Part shown: positions 10,001-17,681 of the stretch, in pieces | Numbering within the stretch: position 1 is the first letter of the stretch | How the letters are laid out: every line of letters begins with the position of its first letter | DNA from: Chloroflexota bacterium | GTDB lineage: Bacteria > Chloroflexota > Anaerolineae > UBA7937 > B3-Chlor | Direction of reading: 5' to 3' | Assembly: GCA_030603665.1 (NCBI GenBank) | Contig: JAUVXJ010000007.1 | Coordinates: 1 to 64,000, forward strand | Length of the DNA stretch: 64,000 nucleotides | The notes under the pieces: generated by a model | Databases searched by the model: none | What the model was told of the DNA's origin: nothing | Seen by the model: the letters and a program-made list of their open reading frames with translations, nothing else | Made by a program: the position numbers and the translations under genes

Positions 10001-11801
10001 CATTGATGGCGTGCCGCTGGAGGTGACTTCCTGGTCGGACTTTGCACTGAGCGTGAAGCTGCCACTCGGTCTTGCCACGGGCCCAGGCCAGCTATTGGTG
10101 ACCACAGCGGATGGGCAGACTAGCCTTCCCGGACTGACCTTCCACGTTGTGGGGGCGGGCTACAACCCTCCCATGCTCACCGTGGATGACGATGGCCCGG
10201 CGGACTATGCCACGGTCCAGGCAGCCATCGATGCTGCATCTCCCGGCGCTCTGATTGTGGTCAAGCCGGGGACCTATCGCGAGAACGTGATCATGCACCA
10301 GGCCGTCAAGTTGCAGGGTTATGGTCAAGGCGGACTGCTGGGGACAGATGACCCCCGGACCCTCATCGAGGGCAGCGTGATAGACGGGAGATACTACCGA
10401 GTACAGTCCGCCGACTGGGAGACCCTTCTCGCTGGACTCAGCTTTGACGGAAACCAGGCCGTTCCGGGCGGGGCGTGCATCACTGTTGTGGCGAGCGACG
10501 CCGAGTTCACGAGCGGTTTTCCGCCCTCCATAGACGGTTTCCGCATAACCTCTGGCCGGGCCGGAATCGGCGGCGGCGGCATCCACGTCAACGGTTATGC
10601 TCGCTACTTGGAGATTAGCAACAACTACATTGAGGAGAACGGCAGCCTTCTGGCTGGCGGGATAAGTCTAGGCCAGCCGTATGTGGGGAACAACGAGAAT
10701 GACTTCGTCGACATTCATCACAACCGCATCGTGGGCAACGGGGGCAGGACCGCTGGGGGTGGCATCGGGATCTTCAATGGCGGTGACAACTATCAGATCA
10801 GCCACAACCGCATGTGCGGCAACTACTCGGCCCAGTACGGTGGGGGCATAGCCCACTTTGGCCTAAGCCACGATGGCCACATACACCACAACATGATCTA
10901 CTACAACGACTCCTTCGACGAGGGGGGGGGAGTAATGATCGCTGGTGAGCTTTCCTCCGATCCCGCAGGAAGCACCGGCTCTGGCGCAGTCGACCTCAGC
11001 CACAACCTCATTCAGGCCAACCTGGCCAACGACGACGGTGGGGGAATTCGGCTGCTCCAGCCTCTCGACCACGCCATCTCGATCAGCAACAACATGATCG
11101 TCAACAACGTCTCAACCGACCTGGGAGGTGGCATCTCCCTGGACGATGCCTCGGACGTGGTCATCGTAAACAACACAGTAGCCGGCAACCAGACCACGGC
11201 CACCGCCGAGGACAGCGACGGGCTGGCGCACGCAGCTGGGCTGATGTCCGAGGCCTACAGCCAACCCTTCACCGACTACCTCGTCGCCACGTATAGTTCG
11301 GCAGCACCAGGTTTTCCCGACCCAGTGTTGTTCAACAACATCTTCTGGGAGAACGAGGCATATACCTGGGATGGTGCGGCACTGGCGCTGGACAGCACCT
11401 TCGACATGGAGGTCTTCGGCACGCCGGCTCCGTCGTACTTCAGCCCGGTGTACTCCTTGCTGAGCGTGCCCTACGGTGGAGGCGATCCTTCTAACATCGT
11501 AGGGAGCGACCCGCTGTTCGTGTCGCCAGCGGCCTTTGGCCTCACCGCCGTGCCCTTCCGCGCTGACCCGAATTTCATCACTGTGCTGATGGGCAGGCCA
11601 CTCACACTGCCGGGCGACTATCACCTTACTTTCATCTCACCGGCGATTGACGAAGGAACGGCCAGCCACTCCAGCGTGAATGCACCGCCTGACGATTTTG
11701 ACGACCAGTCACGACCTCAGGGCCCAGAGTACGACATGGGTGCCGACGAGCTCTTCATCATCAACCAGTTCTTGCCGCTGGGAATGTATCTGCCGCAGTA
11801 G
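7092..11801 (+). CDS. large secreted protein: Cna/SdrD-like repeats, IPT/TIG domain, right-handed beta-helix
   Basis: About 1569 aa. GTG 7092 is chosen because it has a strong Shine-Dalgarno (AGGAGG, 7081-7086) and opens directly into a signal peptide (about residues 1-38: basic start, hydrophobic stretch, then AAS). The N-terminal third has carboxypeptidase-regulatory and SdrD-B-like beta-sandwich units (for example ISGEVFVDHDRDSIKDPGEE near residue 430 and a second copy near 553). An IPT/TIG-like unit lies at about 935-1022. From about 1027 a pectin-lyase-type beta-helix starts (DYATVQAAIDAASPGALIVV), with N-rich PbH1 repeats such as ISNNYIEENG and DIHHNRIVGNGG. The C-terminus ends FLPLGMYLPQ. 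It is probably a cell-surface adhesin or carbohydrate-active scaffold; no catalytic site is identified. The multicopper oxidase genes follow with no terminator between. Confidence 0.8.
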   Translation: MRPRRHLPLGALRWRQVGTMCLFCVLMLATALGPQVAASPLPTSAVDPTASAPAAPAQASAITLIVQEYDGGPVIPEFTYLVNEDNTGDPFDPDPYNHPALHHMASHSPIVGAGDETTASFSLPDGRYLISVRADGYKLGGRHLRLPADGGSVVIELVDLVSDPLPLSRLVVYAFEDTVPLNSAPDPLETGLQGFRVHVHDTVGEVTVDWFGNPICTEYDGTGASTPLGDPIPGTGGECLTDTDGNGVVENLPYGKYEVVVLPPDGSGWIQSSTLEEGTRFVAAMLEEGSDGLGPRHLGAQGANEDLLTAFWYGYAQPASWASPGTGTIMGAAYNAIGWPPFDQIVVDTDEPVDRPWVAVNAIGATDELAYMAQGNPDGSFLIPDVPAGVYQLAIWDEPLDYIISFFTVQVAAGETVDMGNLAVPRWRGWISGEVFVDHDRDSIKDPGEEGIPGIDLTTRFRDGSIQQTSLTDHMGYYEFPENIAPLGKFVVTEVGFGRFARTGASVHDDHDPNIVTALPDEFGGGLLASQLTWESRRSIIDWGKLPYGPNENGGISGMVLYATTRNEFNARNALAEPYEPGIPGVTVRLWGLGPDAEPNTADDVLLNEITTDAWEHPTAANGNACDLLDANGNPLPDPIGVGPNCIEVPMVANETHDGAYDGGYAFESYWFPYFGAPAALEMEGLPPGDYVVEVVEPEFYQILKEEDLNTLEGNELVPAIPPPPCVGDLHLADVPDEYGSPYDGEMMPLCDKRLVTLHQGQNAGAEFFLFTDLSQVDRPGEHWSSAEAVPIPGRFFGLVEDDLVVNTDPNSVTFGEKRGVPFLPIGVRDFTGRLITTVQTDEVGYFEVLLPSTFQANCPTPSGVCPGMYFQVTNDPGEVSDPNVNFNGGYMTAITTWDVWPGKMTPTDTPSIPLAAANCAPLHGDDPIAEPGTFPPEIYAVSQPYGSPGDAFAITGPRFGPIRGSGQVTIDGVPLEVTSWSDFALSVKLPLGLATGPGQLLVTTADGQTSLPGLTFHVVGAGYNPPMLTVDDDGPADYATVQAAIDAASPGALIVVKPGTYRENVIMHQAVKLQGYGQGGLLGTDDPRTLIEGSVIDGRYYRVQSADWETLLAGLSFDGNQAVPGGACITVVASDAEFTSGFPPSIDGFRITSGRAGIGGGGIHVNGYARYLEISNNYIEENGSLLAGGISLGQPYVGNNENDFVDIHHNRIVGNGGRTAGGGIGIFNGGDNYQISHNRMCGNYSAQYGGGIAHFGLSHDGHIHHNMIYYNDSFDEGGGVMIAGELSSDPAGSTGSGAVDLSHNLIQANLANDDGGGIRLLQPLDHAISISNNMIVNNVSTDLGGGISLDDASDVVIVNNTVAGNQTTATAEDSDGLAHAAGLMSEAYSQPFTDYLVATYSSAAPGFPDPVLFNNIFWENEAYTWDGAALALDSTFDMEVFGTPAPSYFSPVYSLLSVPYGGGDPSNIVGSDPLFVSPAAFGLTAVPFRADPNFITVLMGRPLTLPGDYHLTFISPAIDEGTASHSSVNAPPDDFDDQSRPQGPEYDMGADELFIINQFLPLGMYLPQ

Positions 11802-11906
11802 CTAGGAGAATGGCGTGGCCGGGTCTGCCTCATCGGCGGCGAGGACCGCCCATCCAGCGAGGAAGTCTTCCCGGACTGGCAACAGAGAAGCAGGAGGACG
11901 AACACA

Positions 11907-13250
11907 ATGGAACATGACCGGGTTACCAGGAAACTGAGGCGACGCGATTTTCTGACGCTGGCCGGCGGGAGTGCGCTAACGGTGCTCGCTGGCGGCGCCC
12001 TCTACAAGACTCTCGGCGAGCCGGGCACATCCTTGGCCGCCCCAGCCCCTGCGCCAGCCAGCATTGGGCCAGATGTGCAGATACACCTGGCGGTGACAGA
12101 CGGCTATGCCTCGCTCCCCGGGCGGGTAGGCGACCAGACCCTCTACGTCTTCGGGTTCATGGAAGTGCCCTGGGCCAGCACTCCGCAAGACCTGGCCTCC
12201 ACGTACAAGGGAAACGTGCAGATAGTCTCACCCATCATCGCTCTGGATGAGGGCCAGGAGTTCCATCTCAAGCTATCCAACCTGGGTCTGGCGGTGCGCC
12301 CCGACCTTGACGACGCGCACACCGTTCATTGGCACGGGTTCCCCAACGTGATCGCCGTCTTCGATGGGGTGCCCATGCAATCGTTCGCGGTGCCTGTTGG
12401 TAAGAGCTTCACCTACGCGTACGTGACACGCGACCCGGGCACCTTCATCTACCATTGCCACTTCGAGGACGTGGAACATGTTCAGATGTTGATGATCGGT
12501 TCTGTCTACGTCCGACCCGTGCAGAATGAGGGGAACGGCGGTAGCATTCCCAAGGCCAGGCTGGCAGGGGGCGCCTCGTCCGCGCCCCTCGGATACACCT
12601 ACAACGACGGACTGCCGCCAACCGATCCCCTGTCCACAGCTTACGATCGCGAGTTCTCCTTGCTGCTGACGGAGATAGACGAGCGGCCCCACGATCTTCT
12701 GGAGGCCGTGCAAGAATTCGTATGGGCCTACTACGAGCCACAGTATTGGACCATCAACGGGCGGGCCTACCCGGACACCGTAAAGCCCAACAACGATCCG
12801 TCCCTGCCCCATCAGCCCATATCTTCCCTGGTCCAAGCCAACGCAGGTGATCGCGTCCTACTGCGCCTGGCTCACCTTGGTTATCAGCAGCACGCCATGG
12901 AGGTGGTGGGCATCCCCCTGAAGGTCGTGGGCCACGATGCGAACCTCCTGCGCGGGCCAGGAGGCGCCGACCTTTCCTACTGGACAAACGTCGTGTACGT
13001 TGCACCGTCCACCACTCGCGATTGCCTGTTCACGGCGCCTGCCTTTGACGCTGGTGCACCCGTGGAGTCGGATGCCTATGGAGACTACAACGTCTACTGG
13101 CTCCAGAACAGGAACTACAACCGTCAAACCAACAATGGCCAGCCCGGCCTGGGCGGGATGGTCAGCGAGGTTCGGGTCTATAACGGCGGGCTGCCGGCTC
13201 AGACTGCGGGCCACCAGACCTTTCCATTGCTTTCGCCGCCATTTCCGTAG
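11907..13250 (+). CDS. two-domain multicopper oxidase homologue A (copper ligands only in domain 1)
   Basis: 447 aa with a twin-arginine signal (RRRDFLTLAGG, residues about 11-21) and a strong Shine-Dalgarno (AGGAGG). Domain 1 keeps a full HxxHxHG motif (H138, H141, H143) and an HCH motif (H183, C184, H185) with downstream H191 and M194/M196. That is a complete type 1 copper site plus four histidines of a trinuclear site. Domain 2 has lost the matching ligands: the HPFHLHG position reads QHAMEVVG and the HxH position reads NRN. Single-chain two-domain oxidases need ligands from both domains, so this protein alone should bind only type 1 copper, or pair with a partner. Gene B, 74 bp downstream, carries the missing half. 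Confidence 0.85.
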   Translation: MEHDRVTRKLRRRDFLTLAGGSALTVLAGGALYKTLGEPGTSLAAPAPAPASIGPDVQIHLAVTDGYASLPGRVGDQTLYVFGFMEVPWASTPQDLASTYKGNVQIVSPIIALDEGQEFHLKLSNLGLAVRPDLDDAHTVHWHGFPNVIAVFDGVPMQSFAVPVGKSFTYAYVTRDPGTFIYHCHFEDVEHVQMLMIGSVYVRPVQNEGNGGSIPKARLAGGASSAPLGYTYNDGLPPTDPLSTAYDREFSLLLTEIDERPHDLLEAVQEFVWAYYEPQYWTINGRAYPDTVKPNNDPSLPHQPISSLVQANAGDRVLLRLAHLGYQQHAMEVVGIPLKVVGHDANLLRGPGGADLSYWTNVVYVAPSTTRDCLFTAPAFDAGAPVESDAYGDYNVYWLQNRNYNRQTNNGQPGLGGMVSEVRVYNGGLPAQTAGHQTFPLLSPPFP

Positions 13251-13324
13251 ACTAGACTCTGACCTCGCCGTGCGGCCTCGGGGCTCGGGGAGCCTAGCCG
13301 CTCGATTGAAAGGGGAAGGGCAGC

Positions 13325-14599
13325 ATGTCCAACAAAGGAAGAACACTGATCAGGATGGGCCTGTTGGGGTTGACTTGTGGGATCATACTGTGCGCCGGGC
13401 CCGCCTCTGCTAGATTTCGGCAGGCGCAGGTGACCATTGGTCAGGGACCCAGCAGCGTGGTCTGCACCAATGGGCCCAGTTTCAACCTGCGAGCCACCGA
13501 CGGCCATATCTCTGTGCCCGACGGCAACAGCATCTACATGTGGACCTTTGCCGAAGTCGGGGGCCCGTTCCAGGTGCCCAGTCCCGTGCTGTGCGTTGAC
13601 GAGGGGGCTACGGTGACTGTGAACCTGACCAACGAATTGGCGGAGCCGGTGTCCATAATCTTCCCGGGTCACGTGGGAGTGAACACGACGGGCGGCACCC
13701 CCGGACTGTTTACGGCGGAAGCGCCTCCGGCAGGAAGTGTGACATACAGTTTCGTGGCCAGCGAGCCGGGCACCTACCTTTACGAGAGCGGCACGGAGCC
13801 CCGAAAGCAGATAGAGATGGGGCTCCACGGAGCTCTGATCGTGAGGCCGTCCTTGGGTGCCAACTACGCCTACAATGATGCTGCAACTGAGTTCGATCCG
13901 GGGCGTGAGTACTTGATGCTGTTGCACGACATCGATCACAATCTTCACCAAGCAGTGGAGTGGGGCGAGCCCTACGATTACACCACCACTCGGGACTACT
14001 ACTGGACGATCAATGGGCGTGCCTTCCCCGACACCCTCGCGCCGAACTCCGTGGCCTGGCTCCCCGCGCAGCCCTATAGTGCGCTCCTCGTCGTTGAACC
14101 GTACGACGCCACAACGAACCCTCTCCCCATCCTGCTGCGCTATCTGAACGCTGGACTTCAGAACCACCCGTTCCATCTTCACGGGAACTATACCAGGATC
14201 ATTGCTCAAGACGGACGCCTGCTAAGAGGTTCCGGCAGTGAAGATACTTCTTACCAATCCTTCACTCAGACCATCGGCTCCGGCCAAACATACGACGTCT
14301 TCATGCGCTGGACCGACGTGGACGGCTGGGCAACGCAGTCAACGCCCATCCCCGTGGACATTCCGGACCTGACCAACCTGTTCTTCCACAATGCTATGAC
14401 CACGTGGAGCGGTGAGGTGCCGCTCGGCGAACAGGGCGACGTCCCTGTGGGTGTGACCGTGCATAACATATGTGGGGAGTATTACCTCATCGCTCACAGC
14501 CACGCCCTGAACGAGATCCAGAATTTCGACGAAGGTATGGGCGGGATGACCACCTTCCTGAGAGTCGATCCGCCGGGCGGATGTATGCCGGTGCCATAG
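13325..14599 (+). CDS. multicopper oxidase homologue B (copper ligands only in domain 2)
   Basis: 424 aa with a Sec signal peptide (cleavage near PASA-RF). Its fold follows homologue A (paired cupredoxin domains, shared segments such as YYWTINGRAFPDT). Domain 1 has lost all copper ligands: EPVSIIFPGH replaces the HxxHxHG segment and YESGTEPRKQIEMG replaces the HCH loop. Domain 2 keeps NHPFHLHG (H281, H284, H286) and AHSHALNE (H391, H393), which are exactly the trinuclear-site ligands missing from A. Serine replaces the type 1 cysteine. The gene is in line with A and C, 74 and 53 bp apart, with an SD-like GGGGAAGGG before the ATG. It is inferred to be a structural partner of A rather than an independent oxidase. 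Confidence 0.85.
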   Translation: MSNKGRTLIRMGLLGLTCGIILCAGPASARFRQAQVTIGQGPSSVVCTNGPSFNLRATDGHISVPDGNSIYMWTFAEVGGPFQVPSPVLCVDEGATVTVNLTNELAEPVSIIFPGHVGVNTTGGTPGLFTAEAPPAGSVTYSFVASEPGTYLYESGTEPRKQIEMGLHGALIVRPSLGANYAYNDAATEFDPGREYLMLLHDIDHNLHQAVEWGEPYDYTTTRDYYWTINGRAFPDTLAPNSVAWLPAQPYSALLVVEPYDATTNPLPILLRYLNAGLQNHPFHLHGNYTRIIAQDGRLLRGSGSEDTSYQSFTQTIGSGQTYDVFMRWTDVDGWATQSTPIPVDIPDLTNLFFHNAMTTWSGEVPLGEQGDVPVGVTVHNICGEYYLIAHSHALNEIQNFDEGMGGMTTFLRVDPPGGCMPVP

Positions 14600-14652
14600 C
14601 GTTTGTGCGTCGAGTAGGCAAGAGGACTTATGGCATTGCAGGAGATGGATTA

Positions 14653-15714
14653 ATGAGAGCAAGAGCTACGACTATCATCGGGCTGGGGCTCATCTTTGCT
14701 GCCATGGCGCTGCTGCTCATCGCTGTGCCGGCGCTGGCCGAACCCCAATCGAATCCTGCCGAAGCTCGTCAAGCGGAACCTGTCCGAGCTGCGCCTCTGG
14801 GGGCTACCGTCTCGGTAGACTTGTGCGCAAAGGCCGGCACCCTCACGCTGCCCGACAGTACGGTCGTGGACACGTGGGGCTTCGCCATCAAACCTGCTTC
14901 GGTGGCTTGCACTGACGTCTCCGTGCAAGCGCAGGTGCCAGGACCCTTGTTGGAGTTCACCGCTGGGGACAGTATCAGCATCACGCTTCACAACGCCCTT
15001 GCCGAGCAGGCCTCCATAGTCTTCCCCGGTCAGGACCTGATGCCGGACCATGTGGGCGCAGCGCCCGGAGGCAGCGTCGCATACTCATTCACCGTCGATG
15101 AGCCTGGCACGTATCTGTACGAGAGCGGTACTTTCTCCGATACCACGGCCGCTGTTCAAGTAGCTATGGGGCTCTACGGCCCACTGGTTGTGCGACCCAC
15201 GACCGCAGGACAGGCGTACGGCACGCCTGCCAGCGCCTACGATCGAGAGGCCGTGCTCGTTCTCAGCGAAATCGATCCGGATCTGCACGCGAACCCGACT
15301 ACTTTCAATCTCTTGGACTACTCGCCCCAGTACTGGCTGATAAGTGGAAAGGCCTATCCCGAGACGGATCCGATTCTGGCCCTGCCAGAGGAACGCGTAC
15401 TGCTTCGCTACGTAAATGCGGGTTTGTGGAACCATACGCTGACTGTGCTGGGAATGCACCAGACCGTCATCGCGGTGGATGCGTACGTGAAGAACTACCC
15501 GCATGAGGCCGTGTCTCTGATCATCCCCTCCGGTCAGACCTGGGACAGCATCGCCACCCTCCCTGCGGGTGCGCCGTTCGGGACCAGCTTCCCTCTATAC
15601 AGCCGGAATCTGTTCTTGTCGAATGAGAATACCTTTCCTGGCGGGATGATGACTTTCATCACGTATGATCCAACTCTGCTGCCATATCGAAACTACTTGG
15701 GGCTGGGTATGTAG
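14653..15714 (+). CDS. multicopper oxidase homologue C (no copper ligands)
   Basis: 353 aa from ATG 14653 (SD GGAGATGG), with a Sec signal peptide (hydrophobic core then PALA-EP). It aligns with homologues A and B through both cupredoxin domains (TWGFAI..., GTYLYESG, YWLISGKAYPETD, LRYVNAGLWNH). The ligand positions are gone in both domains: EQASIVFPGQ for HxxHxHG, YESGTFSDTT for HCH, NHTLTVLG for HPFHLHG and YSRNLFLSN for the HxH loop. It is therefore a non-catalytic paralogue, perhaps structural. A strong hairpin follows it and probably ends the transcript. Confidence 0.85.
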   Translation: MRARATTIIGLGLIFAAMALLLIAVPALAEPQSNPAEARQAEPVRAAPLGATVSVDLCAKAGTLTLPDSTVVDTWGFAIKPASVACTDVSVQAQVPGPLLEFTAGDSISITLHNALAEQASIVFPGQDLMPDHVGAAPGGSVAYSFTVDEPGTYLYESGTFSDTTAAVQVAMGLYGPLVVRPTTAGQAYGTPASAYDREAVLVLSEIDPDLHANPTTFNLLDYSPQYWLISGKAYPETDPILALPEERVLLRYVNAGLWNHTLTVLGMHQTVIAVDAYVKNYPHEAVSLIIPSGQTWDSIATLPAGAPFGTSFPLYSRNLFLSNENTFPGGMMTFITYDPTLLPYRNYLGLGM

Positions 15715-15812
15715 AACTACACTGCTCCTTAGATGACGGGCACCTTCGGGCGCGTGCGTCCCAGACAGCGGGGAGCCCTGCGCAAGGTGCGCAAATGCTG
15801 ATGGCATTTGAG

Positions 15813-15854
15813 GGCCGCATCGAGGCCAAGGCCGGACCGAGCCTCGATGCGGCC
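15813..15854 (+). terminator. 14-bp perfect hairpin, likely terminator of the copper-oxidase operon
   Basis: GGCCGCATCGAGGC (15813-15826) and GCCTCGATGCGGCC (15841-15854) form a perfect 14-bp stem with a 14-nt loop. It is followed by TTGTGGTTC, a poor T-run, so termination efficiency is uncertain. It separates homologue C from the subtilase gene. Confidence 0.65.
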
Positions 15855-15928
15855 TTGTGGTTCAGTACAAGGGGCCACTACGTCAGCGTATGCCGGACAG
15901 TCGGTCAACTGACAAGGAAGTGCCTGGC

Positions 15929-17413
15929 GTGAAACGAGCCGTCGTGGCGGGGGTAGTCCTTAGTGTGGTAACCGTAGTGGCTGTCAGCAGAGCCCACGCC
16001 GAGCGCTCCCTCTCTCAGATCCGGGCGGTCCCGCCAACGACGATGGGCCTCACGAATCCCAGGGACACCGATCAGAGTGCAATCAGAGAGCGGCAGGCCC
16101 AGGAACCGGCACAGACAGAGGCCATGATCACCGTCATCGTGACCCTCAAGGAGCAGGCGAATCTGACCATGGTACCCAGGCTCGGCAGGGCCGCGCGCAT
16201 GCGCAGCGTGGTGAGGACCCTCCAGGCAACGGCCGCCGCCACGCAAGAGGATATCATAGCCCATCTCGATCTGCGGCGCTCTGAGGGTCGGGTTGCCGGG
16301 GTCACCTCGTTCTGGATCTTCAACGGGCTGGCGGTGACTGCAACTCCGGACGCCATCGAAGAACTGAAGGCACGGACTGAAGTGCTCAGCGTAACCCCAG
16401 ACAGGAGGATCGACGCGCCACCGCCTCTCCGAACACAGCTACTCCTCGGCCCGTCTGCGGCCGAACCGAACCTGTCCGTAGTGGGCGCGCCGGTGCTCTG
16501 GCAGTTGGGATATCGGGGCCAGGGGATCGTAGTCGCCAACATGGACACCGGGGTTGACGTCAACCATTCGGACCTTTCTGCCCAATGGCGCGGCGGAGAC
16601 AACAGCTGGTTCGATCCAAATGGTCAACACCCTCTAACCCCGGTCGATGTCCACGGCCATGGAACGTGGACCATGGGGGCCATGGTGGGTGGGGACGCCA
16701 GCGGCTCTGCGGTGGGGATCGCGCCAGAGGCCCAGTGGATAGCCGTCAAGATCTTCAATGATCAGGGCTGGACTACCTCGAGCAAAGTGCACCAAGGTTT
16801 CCAGTGGCTCTTGGACCCTGACGGGAATCCTGGCACTGCAGATGCTCCCCACGTGGTCAGCAACTCCTGGACTTTCTCCAGTCCAGGGTGCGACCTGTCC
16901 TTTCAGCTTGATCTTCAGGCCTTGCGCGCGGCGGGAATCCTGCCGGTGTTCGCAGCGGGTAACTTCGGGCCCGCCAGCGGATCCAGCGCCAGCCCTGGAA
17001 ACAACCCGGAGGCTCTTGCGGTCGGAGCCACTAACAACAGTGATGGTACATATCTGTACAGCAGCAGGGGACCGTCAGCGTGTGACGAACCGGCCACCAT
17101 CTTTCCAGAGATCGTAGCACCCGGGGTCGCCATTCGCACCACAGACCTTTTCGGTACCTACTACTCGGCAACGGGAACCTCTCTAGCGGCCCCCCACGTC
17201 GCCGGGGCCATCGCTCTGCTGTTGTGCGCAAACCCTTCCTTGAGCGTGGACCGACAGGAGGCGATCCTAATGGATTCTTCCTTGGATCTAGGCATGCTGG
17301 GTCCTGACAACCACTTCGGACACGGGCGTCTCAACGTGCTGCGGGCCTACGCGCTGCTTCTGCCCTATCGGCTCTATTTCCCGGCCACATCTAGGGCTGG
17401 CTCTGGATCGTGA
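15929..17413 (+). CDS. secreted subtilisin-like serine protease (S8)
   Basis: About 494 aa from GTG 15929, chosen because AAGGAAG lies 8 nt upstream and the protein then starts at a clean signal peptide (VKRAVVAGVVLSVV, cleavage near AHA-E). The in-frame ATG at 15890 is possible; the GTG at 15857 touches the upstream hairpin and is unlikely. An inhibitor-I9-like propeptide (about residues 50-150) precedes the S8 domain. The triad is D206 (NMDTGVD), H244 (GHGTWTMG) and S418 (GTSLAAPHVAG). The C-terminal tail LLPYRLYFPATSR resembles the short YxP-type C-terminal segment often seen on secreted Chloroflexota proteins. Expected role: extracellular protein degradation, which could supply amino acids such as hydroxyproline to the HypD system. 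Confidence 0.9.
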   Translation: MKRAVVAGVVLSVVTVVAVSRAHAERSLSQIRAVPPTTMGLTNPRDTDQSAIRERQAQEPAQTEAMITVIVTLKEQANLTMVPRLGRAARMRSVVRTLQATAAATQEDIIAHLDLRRSEGRVAGVTSFWIFNGLAVTATPDAIEELKARTEVLSVTPDRRIDAPPPLRTQLLLGPSAAEPNLSVVGAPVLWQLGYRGQGIVVANMDTGVDVNHSDLSAQWRGGDNSWFDPNGQHPLTPVDVHGHGTWTMGAMVGGDASGSAVGIAPEAQWIAVKIFNDQGWTTSSKVHQGFQWLLDPDGNPGTADAPHVVSNSWTFSSPGCDLSFQLDLQALRAAGILPVFAAGNFGPASGSSASPGNNPEALAVGATNNSDGTYLYSSRGPSACDEPATIFPEIVAPGVAIRTTDLFGTYYSATGTSLAAPHVAGAIALLLCANPSLSVDRQEAILMDSSLDLGMLGPDNHFGHGRLNVLRAYALLLPYRLYFPATSRAGSGS

Positions 17414-17681
17414 GAAGCTGAGCCTGTCCGCCCGCGTCGGAAGATCGCGCTGTCTAGCGCCTTAACGGTCGCCGCCCCGCTGGTCAGGGCGGAAGTCCGA
17501 ATGGTGACAAGGTAGTGTACGGCACTAGCCAGGGCCTCTACTGCGATACCATCGTCACGGCAATCCCGCTGCGGTGGAAAGGACAAACGGGATTCCTACC
17601 ATACTCAGCACTCAGGCATCCTGTTTCTGGGCCGTAATTGGGTCAGACGACGAATAATCAGACGACAAAAGGAGGAAAGTC

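Noticed and set aside
11907-13250. Ordinary laccase
   Set aside because: The domain 2 ligands needed for a trinuclear site are absent, so a plain laccase call would mislead.
13199-14209. 336-codon minus-strand open frame
   Set aside because: Antisense to multicopper oxidase homologue B, with no recognisable domain.
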